This document shows, one piece after another, positions 46,304 through 58,924 of a DNA stretch of 64,000 nt. Every line of letters begins with the position of its first letter. Positions within the stretch are counted from its first letter, which is position 1. Source of the stretch: Mauremys mutica (taxonomy: Eukaryota > Chordata > Testudines > Geoemydidae); assembly GCF_020497125.1 (NCBI RefSeq), contig NC_059081.1, positions 19,935,105-19,999,104 of the forward strand, read 5' to 3'. A program made the position numbers and the translations under genes. The notes below the pieces were generated by a model. That model saw only the letters and a program-made list of their open reading frames with translations, was not told the origin of the DNA and did not search any database.

Positions 46304-46456
46304 GGAAAGTCGACCAGAGAGCATCTCCCATCAATGCAGCACAGTGAAAATACAGGAGTGGGTTGACCTAAGCTTCGTCGATTCCAGTTACGCTATTCAC
46401 GTAGTTGGAGTAGTGTAATTTAGGTCGATTTATCCCCTGTAGTGAAGACAAGCCCT

Positions 46457-48350
46457 ACGTGTCAAATTCTACCCTTTGTATTAATTTGTACAGCTCTCAT
46501 AGAACTTGTGTATCAAATTATGAAGACATTTGACCCTATGAAAACTATGAAGGGAGGTTTCAAGATTTTGAGAGAATCCAATATTTCCTCAAATGATACA
46601 TTTATTCCTTTCTTATGTTTTATTTTCAAATCTCCTTTTTGAGCAATCTCTTCTGTTCCTATATAGTTTTAATAATAAAACTCTTTCTCTGGAGTATCCA
46701 CAATTGTGCCTGCAAAACATCTATTAGCAAATTGTGCCCCTCTTTCTGCTCGCTAGTCTAAGGGCATATCTATTCTCCTGTTTCTCTACTTTTCACCTGC
46801 GTGGACCATCAGGCTGTCCTTTTTCCCGTTTCCTCTCATATTAAAGCCGTTTTTCTCATATTAGAAAATTTGCTAAACCATGTCAAATGAAAAAATGTTT
46901 TTTCTCCATCATTCCCTAAAATCATACAAAATAGCCTTTATGTGCAAACTGTCTTGTATTCTTTATTATCACAGGAATGCCTATAGACCCCATTGTACAA
47001 GGTGCTGTACGGACATGTAACGGACCGTCCCTGACCTAAAAAGCTTAAAGCCTTTCAGCAGTTTGACGAAACTCTCACACACCTTAATCCTGAAGACATT
47101 CAAGTTCATTAAAAATATGATCTTCATGACCCTTCTCAGTTTCCATTAGTATCGTGTGCCAGGAATGTCAAATGGATGCAATTGCTTATATATTTTGATA
47201 AGAAGAATTTTTTTTTAAATCACTTCCTCATTCCTGAGCCAAAGCTAAATCATTTGGCACTACCTTGTGCCCACAGCTTTATACACATTAAAGTAGCAAG
47301 GTTTAAATCCTATTAAACTCTTTGCTCTCTTCATCTAATATTAAAAGTTAAACGCACATGTGTAGAAATATGTGTTTTCACGAATACCATGTCACCCAAA
47401 ATGTAATACAGAAATCTAGAAGGTACAAAATCTGAAACAGGATTGTTATACTTCGGAGTTAAGATAAAAGGAGTTATATTTTTAAGCACTGTGTATGCTT
47501 TGGAAGTCCTCCATAAAAACAAGTAGATCCTTTCTTAATTCTCCATTCTTATTTCTATGGTGGCTCCCTGGAGTAACAGTTTATACGAAATTCATGTAAG
47601 AACTGCAGTGGTTCAGCTGCATAGAATAAGTGGTTGTGTAGTCCTACACATGGTAGAGCCAGGCTCTGTGCCAATCTCAAATAAATCAGCATGGTAGAGA
47701 ATTACAAGGTAGGCCAAGGAAGAGAGGGAGGCATGGCTAGTGCGCCCCTGGCTGCACAGATCTGTTGGATGTAACAAAACTGGCTTATTCAGGGTGATGC
47801 AGTGACATTTACCTTTACTGAGTGACCTGCTGTTGATGATCTTTTCTGGTGAATAGCCTTCCACAAGATATTCTAGTCTTAAATGCTTCATTGGAGGGGA
47901 GAACCTCGGTCACTATAAATTTCATCAGAGACGTAAGGTAAATATATCCACAGGCGTAAACAGCTGCAAAACCAGATTTTCCCCACAAAGTACACTTCCA
48001 ATTATACTTTTTGATAAAATACTAGTAGACAACTTTCATATGTAACAGTCTGCAATATTTAATTATTAGGCACGTCTTCATAATTAAGAATACAGAATGC
48101 GGTAAAAGTCATAAGAAAAATTAGTAGAGCTGAGTGAATATTGCTGCATTTTTTCCGTGAGTGGCAGCTTGAATTTAAATGCAAATTCACTTTGGCTATG
48201 CTCACACTTCTTTGGGGTTTGCTTCCTGCAAACATTCAAGCAGTTGAGTTTTACTCACAAGAATGATGGTGGAAAGCAAATCATGAAATTGCCTGCCCAA
48301 GCATGGATACATTTATATAGGATGGCACCTTGCTTGACACAGTTGGGGAC
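46457..48350. other. No gene; CORE-SINE relic
   Basis: GACCCCATTGTACAAGGTGC at 46957-47050 belongs to the CORE-SINE/L3-like family, same orientation as the 25.1-kb copy. The minus-strand frame 47613-47891 ends a short segment at an AAAG|GTAAAT donor-like site but lacks a good acceptor and is unrecognised. Confidence 0.45.
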
Positions 48351-48780
48351 TGTGATGGTTCTTGGGGTACCCAGGACTGACAGTCACCTTGTTTACCCCT
48401 CTGCCTCCAGCAAGAGGGAGACTTGCTATGCTTAACTGGGTGTCAGCTCCCTGACACCACCAGCCCATTATCCATCCAGACACTCTCCTCTGGGCTATGC
48501 CAGCCCTTACTTTGTTACAGGTTAACAATAGGTGCACCCCAATCCCTGAGATCCTTTGAAGTGTTCCCCTGTAATGCCCAGCTTCTTCTCCACTGAACAC
48601 TCACAGAAACACCTGGTCTGCTGTCCCCAAGAAAACAGTGCATACACCAGCTTGAATGAGTCAGCTCAGGATCAGCTCCTTATAGAATACCACAGCACTG
48701 AGATACATTTATAGTGAAAACAATGTTTATTATCAAAGGTTCTAGGTTCAAGAGAGAGGACAATGGAAGCAAAAGGGTTG
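48351..48780 (+). repeat. LTR-like repeat
   Basis: Begins TGTGATGGTTCTTGGGGTACC and runs through CTTACTTTGTTACAGG to ATGTTTATTATCAAAGG. Start and composition recall turtle LTRs and the repeat at 13407. No primer site, internal gene or second LTR is seen, so a solo or partial LTR is an inference. Confidence 0.45.
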
Positions 48781-48974
48781 CATTGACTTCAGTGGGACTA
48801 CTTACATGGTTATAGTTAGGTACAAATTTAAAGTACGTTGATGAATTGGGGCCTGAGTACATATCTTGTGCAGGACATGCCATTCTGCTGTTATCCACCA
48901 GAGAGTTCTACATGAAGGAATTTTATTGTGAAATTGTTTTTCATTTAAAAAAAAAACTAGGAAGATCCAAACAA
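48781..48974. repeat. MITE relic and unique sequence
   Basis: GACTTCAGTGGGACTACTTAC followed by ATGAATTGGGGCCTGAG is half of the short palindromic MITE. Confidence 0.45.
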
Positions 48975-49160
48975 ATTTACATTAAAAGAACATTAAATGG
49001 CAAAGAGAAGCACTGAAAAGTTAGAGAATGCCAAAGGCAAGATTGCCCATGCAATGTTAATCTTCTCAGCTGTTGTATTTGTTTATTATAACATCATCTT
49101 TCATTAGGATGATCACATTGTTTTTTTCTGCTGGATTTCTACCTTTCTTTTAATATAGAT
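48975..49160 (+). repeat. Diverged copy of the 12.96-kb inverted-repeat element
   Basis: AAAAGTTAGAGAATGCC, AAGATTGCCCATGC and TTTCTTTTAATATAG align in order with 12990-13380. Confidence 0.55.
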
Positions 49161-49254
49161 TTTGTAGGTTTTTCTATTTTCATTTATTGTGCCTTCCCAA
49201 CCCTCACCCTGACTCTTTTGTTTGTTTCATCATCTGTTATTTCTTGTCTTCTAG

Positions 49255-49372
49255 ATGGTAAGCTCTTTGGGGATGGTCACTTACTATATGTTCATATGTC
49301 ACCTAGCGCAACAGGCCCCCAATCTGATTGATCTCCCAGTGCTACCACAGCATAAGTGTTTAATAATATGGA
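49255..49372 (+). repeat. CORE-SINE/L3-like relic, opposite orientation
   Basis: GTAAGCTCTTTGGGGATGG to CAGTGCTACCACAGC matches the inverse of 25112-25230. Confidence 0.6.
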
Positions 49373-49378
49373 ACATAA

Positions 49379-49533
49379 GGCCTGCTAAACCCAGGGCTAT
49401 GAGTTCAATCCTTAAGGGGGCCATTTAGGGAACTGGGGTAAAAATATGTCTGGGGATTGGTCCTGCTTTGAGCAGGAGGTTGGACTAGATGACCTCCTGA
49501 GGTCCCTTCCAACCCTGATATTCTATGATTCTA
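49379..49533 (+). repeat. tRNA-derived turtle SINE, 5' truncated
   Basis: Lacks the A box but keeps GAGTTCAATCCTTAAGGGGG and the CR1-like tail GAGGTCCCTTCCAACCCTG with terminal TATTCTATGATTCT. Same family as 1-160, opposite strand. Confidence 0.88.
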
Positions 49534-52025
49534 CTTGGAGACTTGTCTTTGCATATGTGTTAGTGTAGTGCTCACAATATATTCCAGACAGACTATACTG
49601 ACACAATTGTCTTCCAACTTCTGATGTACCCCAATATGTCATTACAAAATCAGATGGTGCTGTTTGAATTGTCATTTGAATTAATGGATGGACCTTTTAT
49701 GACGTATAATTAAATAAGGTGGATCTCACTTATCACAGCACACTATTCTAAGGGTCCCGCGATTAGAATTTCCTCCCAAACTTAAAGATGTCTTCCGAAT
49801 GACACCTGATCCAGAGCTCCAAGGCCAAGCTGCCCATTCGCCCCTCCTCCGCAAAGGAGCCTCACTTCAGTCTTCACAAATGTTTTCGATAGACCTGGCT
49901 CCCAACATTGCATTTTCAATTTTACTGATCAAAAAAGAGGTAGTTTTCTGATGTGAACAGACAGTAGATTCCAGTTCCATTTTTATCAGCTAACTACATT
50001 GGTATCTTGAAGCTAGGAAGTAATTACTTCATCAGTCTGCGTACAGTGTATGAGAAAATACAGTGCATTCCAATAAATATTGTATGAATCTCATCTATTC
50101 CTGTCTGGAGCCCAAGCACTTTTAAACTTCCTCATTTTAGGCTAAATGAAAACGTGCCAATGTAGTGATGGAAAATGAAAAAGAAAGAAATCAGAGCAGT
50201 ATAGGTAACCAAAACTGTGGCACATACCAGTAAAATTTTGAGATACCAGACTCTGTATTCACACTGTTCCTTACTCTGCAAATCCCCCTAACACACCCTC
50301 AGTGCTCCCTGTTAAGCTACACAACTACAGGGGCTTTAACAACACACCTCTACATCAGAGAGCTTAAACCTCTACATTTTGAGCGTATGAAGTTTCAGAA
50401 GAATAAAACTGTGGGATAGAAAGGTTTTTGATCATCACGCAGTTATGGTAATAGAGCTGGGTGCTTTGCATCCTCCCAGTTGATGAAACAGGATGATAAA
50501 TATTGTGGTCTATAAAAAGGATAAACTCAACGTGAAAGGAGTTTTTATCTATATAGAAAAGGATGGAGGCAATATTACATAGCATATACAGACTGCTTAC
50601 AACTGTGGAAACACTTCTTGGCATGTGCTGAAATTATAATACAAAAATATAATGTTTACAAAGGTGCTTTTTACGGGAGGTTGAATGCATTGGATAGACC
50701 CTGCTTGCAATCAGCTATTCTCCAGAAAAGCTTGTATTGAAAAGTTATAACTGTACAAAGAACAACAACTACTCATGAAAATAGCTGAAAAATGAAATTC
50801 AGTGTAAGATCATTTAAAATAATGTATCTTTGACCGCAGGGTAATAACAAATAGAAAGATAGTGCAAAACATTGACTCAAAATATATTTGTAATTTCCTG
50901 TAGAAAATTATCTTCAGAATATCTCTACAACGTGCAGGTAGGTGAACAAGAAATTAGTAGAAACCAATGTAAACTAATGTACATGTTAATTATTTTCAAA
51001 CGATAATGGCTTACATAAATATAGCATGTTGTATCCACAAGGAGCTTCATGATTTCACAAACTATAGCCCTGATTCTCCTTTTACTTATACCAGTTACTC
51101 CTGATTTACGTTGGAAAGTCAGGCCTATATATCTATGTATGAATATAGTTACAGTTATAACTACAGAAATTCATCCATCAGTAAAATGTAGTTATCTCTG
51201 GCATGAAATTTGCCAGTTGTTTAACACACAGCAACACTACATAAAACAGATCACAACGTAAAGTATACAGTGGTTGCCATAAAAGTCTTTATATAATTTT
51301 TTATATTAAAATAGTTGTATGGCAGAAGTGAAATGATAAATCTGTTTGGTGTTGATGAACGTATGGCTTTCAAATTTGTATTTTTCAACTATCTTAATGA
51401 TATTGAGTAGCAGTAAAACTATGTATTATTTTGGTAGACTCTATGGTGGTAGATGTTAATGTATATTGGAAACAGACCCTTTGGTAGGAAATGGGGTTTT
51501 ATAGTCTAGTAATATGCTAGTATGAACTTTACATATATTTTTGCAATTTTTAGGGAATAAAGGTTTTGTGTAGCTTTAGCAGGATAGAAGATGACCATAA
51601 CAGGGAGCACTGAAGGTGTGTTAGGAGGATTTGTAGAGTAAGGAACAGCATGAATACAGACTCTGGTGTATCAAAATTTTACTGATCTGTGCTGCAGTTT
51701 TTAAGGTTGGGTGGGCACTGTAAGACAAGCAGGGTGATGGACAAATGAAAGATTACTTTGCAGGAGGGAGGTTATTGACATGCGACCTCCAATTCATTGA
51801 GATGGGGTGTCTGACCAGCAGAATGGGGAGTGGCCAACCCTGGGTCCTATGAAGGCAAGGGTGGTCCCATCTTTCCTCTCCTCCTTTCTCCATGTGTTGG
51901 GGAAAGGATAAGGAAGGGTTCACACTACACCTGCTGGCAGTGTTTGGCCGGTTTGGGTGAGGCATGTTAAATTGATTGGCTTCTCTGCCCTTCCAAGGAT
52001 ATAAAAGTTCATCATAATAACATCA
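49534..52025. other. No gene; MITE relic
   Basis: Only a palindromic relic at about 51064-51125 (CCTGATTCTCCTTTTAC) is recognised. Otherwise unique AT-rich sequence. Confidence 0.5.
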
Positions 52026-52160
52026 AGAACGTAAGGATGGCCATACTGGTTCAGACCAATGGTCCATCTAGCCCAGTACCCTGTTTTTCACCAGTGGCCA
52101 GTGCTGGGTGTTTCAGAGGGAATGAACATAACAGGCTTGGTAGAGTGGTCAGTTCCTAGG
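52026..52160 (-). mobile_element. CR1 3' tail fragment
   Basis: AAGAACGTAAGGATGGCC, ATGGTCCATCTAGCCCAG and CAGTGGCCAGTGCTGGG are the inverse of the 22.1-kb CR1 tail. Confidence 0.85.
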
Positions 52161-52182
52161 GTAAATTTGAGTGCAGACAGGG

Positions 52183-53000
52183 TGTGACAGACTGACAATT
52201 TCCAGCAATATCCTGAATGAACTTTATGGAATTAGGTTGAACTTTGTTGAATTAGGTTTAATATCTTTGGGGGTCCTTTGCAATTGTGAATGTGTTATTG
52301 TGGAATTGTATGTATATATGCAGTCTCTATAAGGTATTAGGAACTTCAAATAACTTTTAGGAAGTGAGTTCCTAGGAATTAGCTGGGCAGAGGGGAATGC
52401 AAATGGCCCACTTCGAATCCACCCTTTGAAGCTATGCCCTGGGGAGGAAATCCCATTGTCTACTAATGACTTGCTCTACAAACTCCATATCAGAGATCCT
52501 TTATCTGTATCAAGGATGGACTAAATAGTGTGCTTCTTCTGAGCTGAAGCTATGAGGAATTTATGACCACAAAGAAAACCCACTGAGTGAGGTGCTGAAG
52601 GACTGCTTCTGCCAGAGCCCATGTTAGAGCTGGGGTGATGTTTGGTAAGCTTATTAGCATGTGTTTAGGTTCTTTTATTAGTTTTTAATCTCTTCTCTGA
52701 AGAGCTTTTACCTTAAAAATAAATTAGGCTTGCAGAGAAGGTGCTGTGTGGCATCTTGTAACTGTAGCAATTACTATTAATTGTCTCTGAGGAGAAAGCA
52801 AGCAGGTGTGCTTGGGCAGCCTGTCTCTGCTGGGAATAACACAGTGAAGGCAGGGAACTGCAGCCTGGAAATATCTCAGTCAGAAGGGAGAGAGATGCAG
52901 GGTTACTACCCAAAAAAGGGGGGAGCTGGAAGCCTGAGTGTGGCCCTTGCTGGACTACTCAGGGGAAGTACAGGCGCAGGTGCCCTGAACTATGACACAG
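52183..53000 (+). repeat. LTR-like repeat, about 0.8 kb
   Basis: Begins TGTGACAGACTGACAATTTCC. A region with TTTTACCTTAAAAATAAATT (near 52710) may carry a poly(A) signal. Its end is swallowed by the fold-back duplication starting at 52962. No internal genes. Confidence 0.45.
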
Positions 53001-53280
53001 ACCTCACACTGTCAGCCTCTGCATGAGGGAAGGGCATTGGAGATAATGTGTAAGATTTTTGTCACACATATTTTTAGTAAAAATCACGGACCAGGTCACG
53101 GGCAATAAAGAAAAATTTATGGAAGCCTGTGACCTATCCATGACTTTTACTAAAAATATGCATGACAATGTGTAAGGCTAAGATTTTTATCTCCTATACC
53201 CTTCCCTCATGCAGAGGATGCAGAGGCTGACAATGTGTGCTCTGTGTCATAGTTCAGGGCACCTGCACCTGTACTTCCCC
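52962..53280. repeat. Fold-back inverted duplication in a hAT element
   Basis: GGGGAAGTACAGGCGCAGG at 52962 onward is the inverse of the sequence ending at 53280 (CCTGCACCTGTACTTCCCC). Arms of about 150-165 bp surround an axis near 53110. The shared arm includes flanking LTR sequence (CTGAACTATGACACAG) and the hAT subterminal part TTTTTAGTAAAAATCACGG. Indels between the arms show it is old. Confidence 0.88.
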
Positions 53281-53497
53281 TGTGTAGCCCAGCCCGTGGC
53301 TCCTAGCTGCGCCCCTCCATGGTGCCCTGTCTGCCTGTGGTGGCTCCCAGTTCTTGGCGCGTCCCAGCCACTGCTGCCGGCTCCCAAGCACCACGGGTGA
53401 TAGGGGGACCTTGCAGCTCCCAGCCGCTGCGGGCTCAAGTCACGGAGGTCTCTGGAAGTCACTGAATCCATGACTTCCATGACAAAATCGTAGCCCT
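53044..53497. mobile_element. hAT-like MITE disrupted by the inverted duplication
   Basis: The right end GACAAAATCGTAGCCCT (to 53497) is mirrored near the left by GTAAGATTTTTGTCAC (53050). The subterminal palindrome around TCACGGACCAGGTCACGGG is typical of this family as remembered. About 110-120 bp of inverted flank sits inside it. Confidence 0.6.
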
Positions 53498-55911
53498 AAA
53501 AATGTGGGATGAATTGCTGGTTGAGCATAGGTAGCGTTTAGGCTGAGGTTTGCCTACAGAGGCAACATGTAGGGGGAACGCAGGGTCATGTGCCGCCTCC
53601 ACCCCAGATTTGCTGCTTGGCATGTACTGAGCATGCTCACATGGACTCAGCATGGCCAGTAATATCTGCTGAAGTCGCTGCCCTCATTCTGCCTCCCCCA
53701 CACACTGTCGGCAAGTGCGGGTTGTCTCTGTTTGCCTGTCCTCTTAGCTAAGCTGTTTAACTCACATACTTGGTCACACAGTGGACCCAATTAATTGTGT
53801 GGTAGTTTGCTGAATTCCAAGGATTCTAGTGAAATTATAACATCCCCTGCTTGGAGGGTTTACAAACTATTTAAACATACAAAACTTGAGCTAATGGTCC
53901 TGGCATACCATTGCCTAAGCCTTGAACTTTTGAGACTCCATATCAGTCAAATCAGTCTGTCCACAAGATAAATAATTTTCATTTAAGGTTGGTTTGACAC
54001 TACCACCTTTTCAAGTATCAAGACAAGACACAAAACTGCCTTACAGTCTACATAAAAGACAAGACACAATGGGTGAGAGCAACAAACGATAGGTGGTGGA
54101 AAAAGGATGAGATAACCATAATAGGGTGACCCATTTGTTCAAGTTGGTTGTTCACACACAGCTTGCTGTGTTATACCTGCTATAGCTAATGAGTCATGTG
54201 AGCTTGGCCAATTGCATCCTAAGGATTTCTAGAGCTGACAAAGAACAGTGGTTCTTCATTTGGTTAACAGTTTCTAATGGGTTTTTTGCACATCACTGTC
54301 TGCCACCGTACTTGGAAGAAACCCAAAATGCTCTTGGATCTAAATGAGCTACATGTTATTGTCAATGTGAAAATAATATTTTACCTTTTGAAATGAGGAT
54401 TAGAGAATTCCACTCATGAATATTCAGTTCTTTTCACATCCCTGTCCTGCTCACAGATCACGCATGTGGAACATTAATAGCATACTGGGCACTGAATTAA
54501 ATTCAGTCTTTATACTTTGGAATTCTACTCACTTTGGAGGTCACTGAGAGTGGCAAGCCTGCCTTTTAGCTTTAAAACCACTGTAAACACGTCTCCAGCC
54601 GCTGCTTCCAGCCATCACTGAGAAGAGTGTTAAACTATTGCTAGGAATGAAGCCTAATATACAGCAAATTAATTTACTGTGGAAAAAACCTCCATGAATC
54701 ATTTGAACCTGACATGCCAGCTTAATGCTGAATAGGAAACTGTAGTATAAACTCCCTTGTTGCTGCAATCCTTTGATCAGCAAGAGAGGAGAAGAATAGC
54801 AAGTTGTTTGATCATTTGTCTCTCTGGTTCTTCTCTTGCTTCCAATCCCCTGACTCCCCCTTACTGTTCTTCGCCTTCCTTTGCTACTCTAGCATTTTAC
54901 TTCCTGATGCAACACTATTGCTGTTACTCTCCCATATTTGCCATCCCCTCACTATTGATCTCTGGAAAAAAAATAGGAGGTTTTTATTTAACCTGACTTG
55001 ATTACTCTGTGGAACTCACTACCCCAAGATATAATGGAGCAAGGAGCTTAGTAAGATTTTTAGAAAATGATGAGATAATAGATTTAACAGAGGATATTAG
55101 TCACCTACTATGATGTTAATTAGAATAAAAAAGTATATGGTATATTGTAGCTCATGTTTCAGGACATAAGCCAACCACTCACAACTTGGCATATGGAAGA
55201 AACTTCCAAACTGGCATGGTATTGCATAATTGTCCACTATAAGGGACCAGCAGTTTCATCATGTTGGACGAAGTGGATTATTGATCTCCCTATGAACACT
55301 AAACAGAAAACAGCAGGGATGAAGGGATTAGTGAGGTACATTGCTGACTTTTGGGGGCTTATTTTCTAAAATTCAAATGCAGAATAAAAGTCAATTTTTC
55401 AACCTTGGCCCAGATTCTGCTATGGAACAGAGGTATTTGTATCTCTAAGTTACCACTGCATCCCCTGTATCGTGAAGCCATCTGGTGTAAAGTAAAGCAG
55501 TCTAGGGAACTGAGATGTCATTCTGACAGCAGGGATTTGCTGTGGCTGCTCCTCATGTAGCTGCCCAGGCCCCCATGGACAGGGGAAGGTGATGTGGGAG
55601 GAGGCAGCGGCAGTGGCATACAAACTGTTGTGGTGGAGCTGTACCACCTGAAGAAACCTTTAATGGCCAGTTAATCCATCTTTAGGGCTGGTTTGTGCAA
55701 CCAACATACAGGAAGGCCTGGCCTTTTAACTCTGTATTTGATGACTTTTGAGTAGATATGGGTCCAAGAAGCAAAATTCAGTTGCAGAATTCCCCACAGA
55801 TGGGTATATTTAGCCTGAGAGTTTTGGCACACAAACGCTGTTAACAATTAACATAATTATACGAATAAAAACACAAGAGAAGTATTTTGGTGACTTCTGG
55901 CCTTGCAAGAC
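53498..55911. other. No recognised feature
   Basis: Unique AT-rich sequence. Frames are short and motif-free. Confidence 0.5.
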
Positions 55912-55934
55912 ATTTAATAAATAAATAAATAAAG
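55912..55934. repeat. AAAT microsatellite
   Basis: About five and a half TAAA units. Confidence 0.85.
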
Positions 55935-55948
55935 GATAATTGATGTTT

Positions 55949-56062
55949 GCAGTGTTGTTGTAGCTGTGTTGGTGCCAGGATATGAGAGACACAACGTGGG
56001 TGAGGTATTATCTTTTATTGGACTGACTTCTGTTGGTGAAAGAGAGGAGCTCTTCTCCCTTT
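55949..56062 (-). repeat. Dispersed repeat fragment related to the 18.4-kb fold-back family
   Basis: GCAGTGTTGTTGTAGCTGTG, then GGTGAGGTATTATCTTTTATTGG, then CTTCTGTTGGTGAAAGAGAGG. Inverted, it has the end organisation of the repeat at 13496-18569 (XXXACACGGCTAC-like end), but the stem region is truncated. Family name not known to me. Confidence 0.5.
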
Positions 56063-57119
56063 ATCACATTGTATTCCATAAAGTTAAGCAGTAAAATAGG
56101 ATAAACAGGCAGGTGTTAAGTGATAATCAAACTTCTTACCGTAGGTGTTACAATACAAGTGATGCAGCTCCAGTCTCCTATCTTTCAGTAGCTAGACAGT
56201 AATTGTCTGATGATAATCATGTTAACTATACTCCCTGGAGTTACTTTACTGTTGTTAAGAAATATCTCTGGATCCCTTACATGGCTATGATGAAAAACCC
56301 CCACATTCAATTATTCTACTGAAGGTTGAATGATTATGATGCATGTTCCTTGGCACAATGATTTACCCAAATAGAACATTAGAAGTTTTCTTCTGCTAGG
56401 AGAGATAATATTTTAAAGTAGAAATAATTAAAACCACTGTGGAAGCTTCATTCATTGCTGAACATGGGGGCCTGCTCTTTGGTAGGACAAGTTTTTATTG
56501 CCTGTACACTACCTATCTGCCCAGCAAGAAGGAATGCTAAAGTAACTGATTATATTAACAGATTATTTCTGAAAAATGTAGCTTGCAAGGCGAAATCTGT
56601 TTGAGTTTTGGCATGAAAAGTGAATGGAGATTACTTCCTGCTATTTGTCTTGGTGAGTCTGTCATTCCCTTATGAGCAATGATGGTACCTGATACAGCCA
56701 TATGCATTGTGCAACTCTCATACACAACCCAAAAGGCACTCGTACTGAATTATGTTTGGTGGTACTATTGTAGGAGGTTATTTTAAGAAGTACATAGTGC
56801 CAGCTCTGCTAGTGCGACAGACAGTTTGGAATACCAGCTTGAACAAGCAGGAAAGGAACCTAAAACATAAAGGATTCCATTGGCTCAGATGCAGCAGCTG
56901 GTGGATTTAGATTAGGTTTTTGCAATAGTTGTCACAATGGGTAATCAGTTCGTGGAGAAACTCCAAAGTCTGGATTCAGTTTGGTTTCTTACTCAAAATT
57001 ATCTGAACCCCTTTGAGTTTTGAAGGTGGTTGGAAAATGCATTGTCCCAGGATTTCTAGGGTTTCTTTGGTTTGCTAGTGCTGGAAATAAAAACTTTTTG
57101 ACAGACTGGGACTGTTGTC
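56063..57119. other. No recognised feature
   Basis: Unique AT-rich sequence. Confidence 0.5.
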
Positions 57120-57350
57120 TAATGATTCAAACACAGATCATGCTGTGTGACATTAGGCAATCGTAAATTCTGGCCCCATTGAAGTCAATGAACTTCCATT
57201 GACTTCGACAGGGTCAGGGTTTCTCCCTTATCCACTCTCTTTCAGTTCAGCCATCTGTCAAATAAAGCTGATAAGTTACCCACCTCAGAGGTGTTATGAG
57301 ACTGACTTACTCAATGTTTGTAAATCTCTTTGAGAGCCTTAGACGGAAGT
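57120..57350 (+). repeat. MIR-like relic interrupted by a small MITE
   Basis: The MIR-like parts (GCTGTGTGACATTAGGCAA; CCATCTGTCAAATAAAGC; GAGGTGTTATGAGACTG) are split by an inverted repeat at 57165-57222: CTGGCCCCATTGAAGTCAATG facing CATTGACTTCGACAGGGTCAG. Confidence 0.65.
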
Positions 57351-58924
57351 GTTAGTTTGTTTATTAGGCTTTCCTTTTCTACTCCTGGCCAGAAGTGAGA
57401 TACAAAGGTTCACAAAGTTAACCTTTCTTTGAATGTCAAGAATTATTTGGTTTGAACTTTGAACATGAAATAACAAGAAGCACTATTGCCCTTGTATTAA
57501 CAACATGATGTGTCCCATTCTGAACAATTAAACATACTGGGCCAAATTCTCTTCTCCCATATGTTGCTTACGTCAGTGTAAGAGAGGACAAAGTTTGGTG
57601 CACTATTTTTAATCACACATTGGCTTCAATGAGAAAGCTTAAAATAACCTGAAGGATTAACATGCATAGACATTTGTCTTTGTCGCTACAGGGGAGAATG
57701 ATGATATAAAATGTTGTATGAGAAACCCAGAAGTTCCTCATTATAAGAAGCCACAGAAGGGTTGGTGGTTAGTTTTTTTCTCTTATAAAATATTAACACA
57801 TGACTGACTTTTTTGAAATAATAGCATTACATTTTAAAATACGTTAACTCAAAGACTTTGTAAAATTAACATTGATCTTTCTTACAGCAAACGCAGAAAA
57901 GGTTTTTAGGACAGAGCAGCCAATGAGACTTGCTTTTAAAGTAACTTCTGAGATTTCTCTCTCTCTCTCTCTCTAAAAACCATTTATACAGAAAGATGTA
58001 AATTATTTTAAATAGACCTCAGGACTGCACAGCTATTTTGAACATGTAACTACAATTTGAAAAATGTGAGCATGCCATTTAATCCATTTGCAACAGCAGA
58101 TTGGTATTTCTCATTTTGTTTTTGTTTTTTTCTAAAAAAAGATCTAATCAATCAAAGGCTGGTGAACCTAGAGGTCTGTTCAAGGATCCATGTCTCCCTG
58201 CTGGCTGTGTAACATTGGGAAGATGAGGGACATTCTAATGGTATATATCAACCATAACAGCCTTCAGTTTCTTCTGTGAACTCTGTTTCCTGCACTAATA
58301 CTCTGGATCTCTCAACATAATGAATGAGCTAAGGGACTTGCAGGAGTTTCAATACCATTTGTTTCTTATCCTAAAGGAAAATATGAACCCTTTTGTCAGA
58401 TAGAGCTATGCATAAAAATAAGGGCTTTCTGTAATACAAAAGTTGAAGGTGACCTATGCTAGTAATTGATACAAAATCATTTTTTGGAAGCTGAAAAAAT
58501 TTATCCCTGGGTATTTATTTGTTCTATCTCGCATTTCACTGTTGTGTCTTAGGTACTGTACACTATTTCTCAGATGGAAGATTCAAACAGGAGTAGATAC
58601 TGTAACATATTAATGAACTGGTTTAGTAGCTATTAAACATTTTTACATTTTTTTCTCATTGGATAACTACCCTGAACTGTGCAAGAGAGTTGTTTATAGG
58701 AAGTATTGTACACATCCCACAAATTGCATGTGATTTGTGCATGCACAGATGCTCTGAAAATGTATCTCAAGATGGCTAACTACTCAGGACCAGGTTGTGA
58801 TATCATTTCTCACAATGAATATTTATTTATGAATATGTATGGAATGAATTCCATTGACTTCAGTGGAACTGCTTGTGGTATAAGGTAGTACCAGCATAAA
58901 TATCACAGTCCTGCCTTCAGTTTG
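57351..58924. other. No gene; TC repeat and MITE relic
   Basis: Palindromic relic at 57536-57605 (GGGCCAAATTCTCTTCTCC). A TC dinucleotide run at about 57956-57974. Nothing else recognised. Confidence 0.5.

Larger units (their letters stand above)
45580..46456. mobile_element. Harbinger-type MITE hosting two further MITEs
   Basis: The outer copy is visible as TTGACAGCAGAGTGCTGTC (45608 onward), TCCAGCTCTCAGAGAAGAAT after the hAT, and GAAAGTCGACCAGAGAGC through TAGTGAAGACAAGCCCT (to 46456). The inserted hAT (45644-45974) and a second Harbinger MITE (46005-46300) interrupt it. The left end is eroded. Confidence 0.75.

Noticed and set aside
47613..47891. Minus-strand frame with an AAAG|GTAAAT donor-like site
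   Set aside because: No convincing acceptor, two frames equally open, and no recognised protein.
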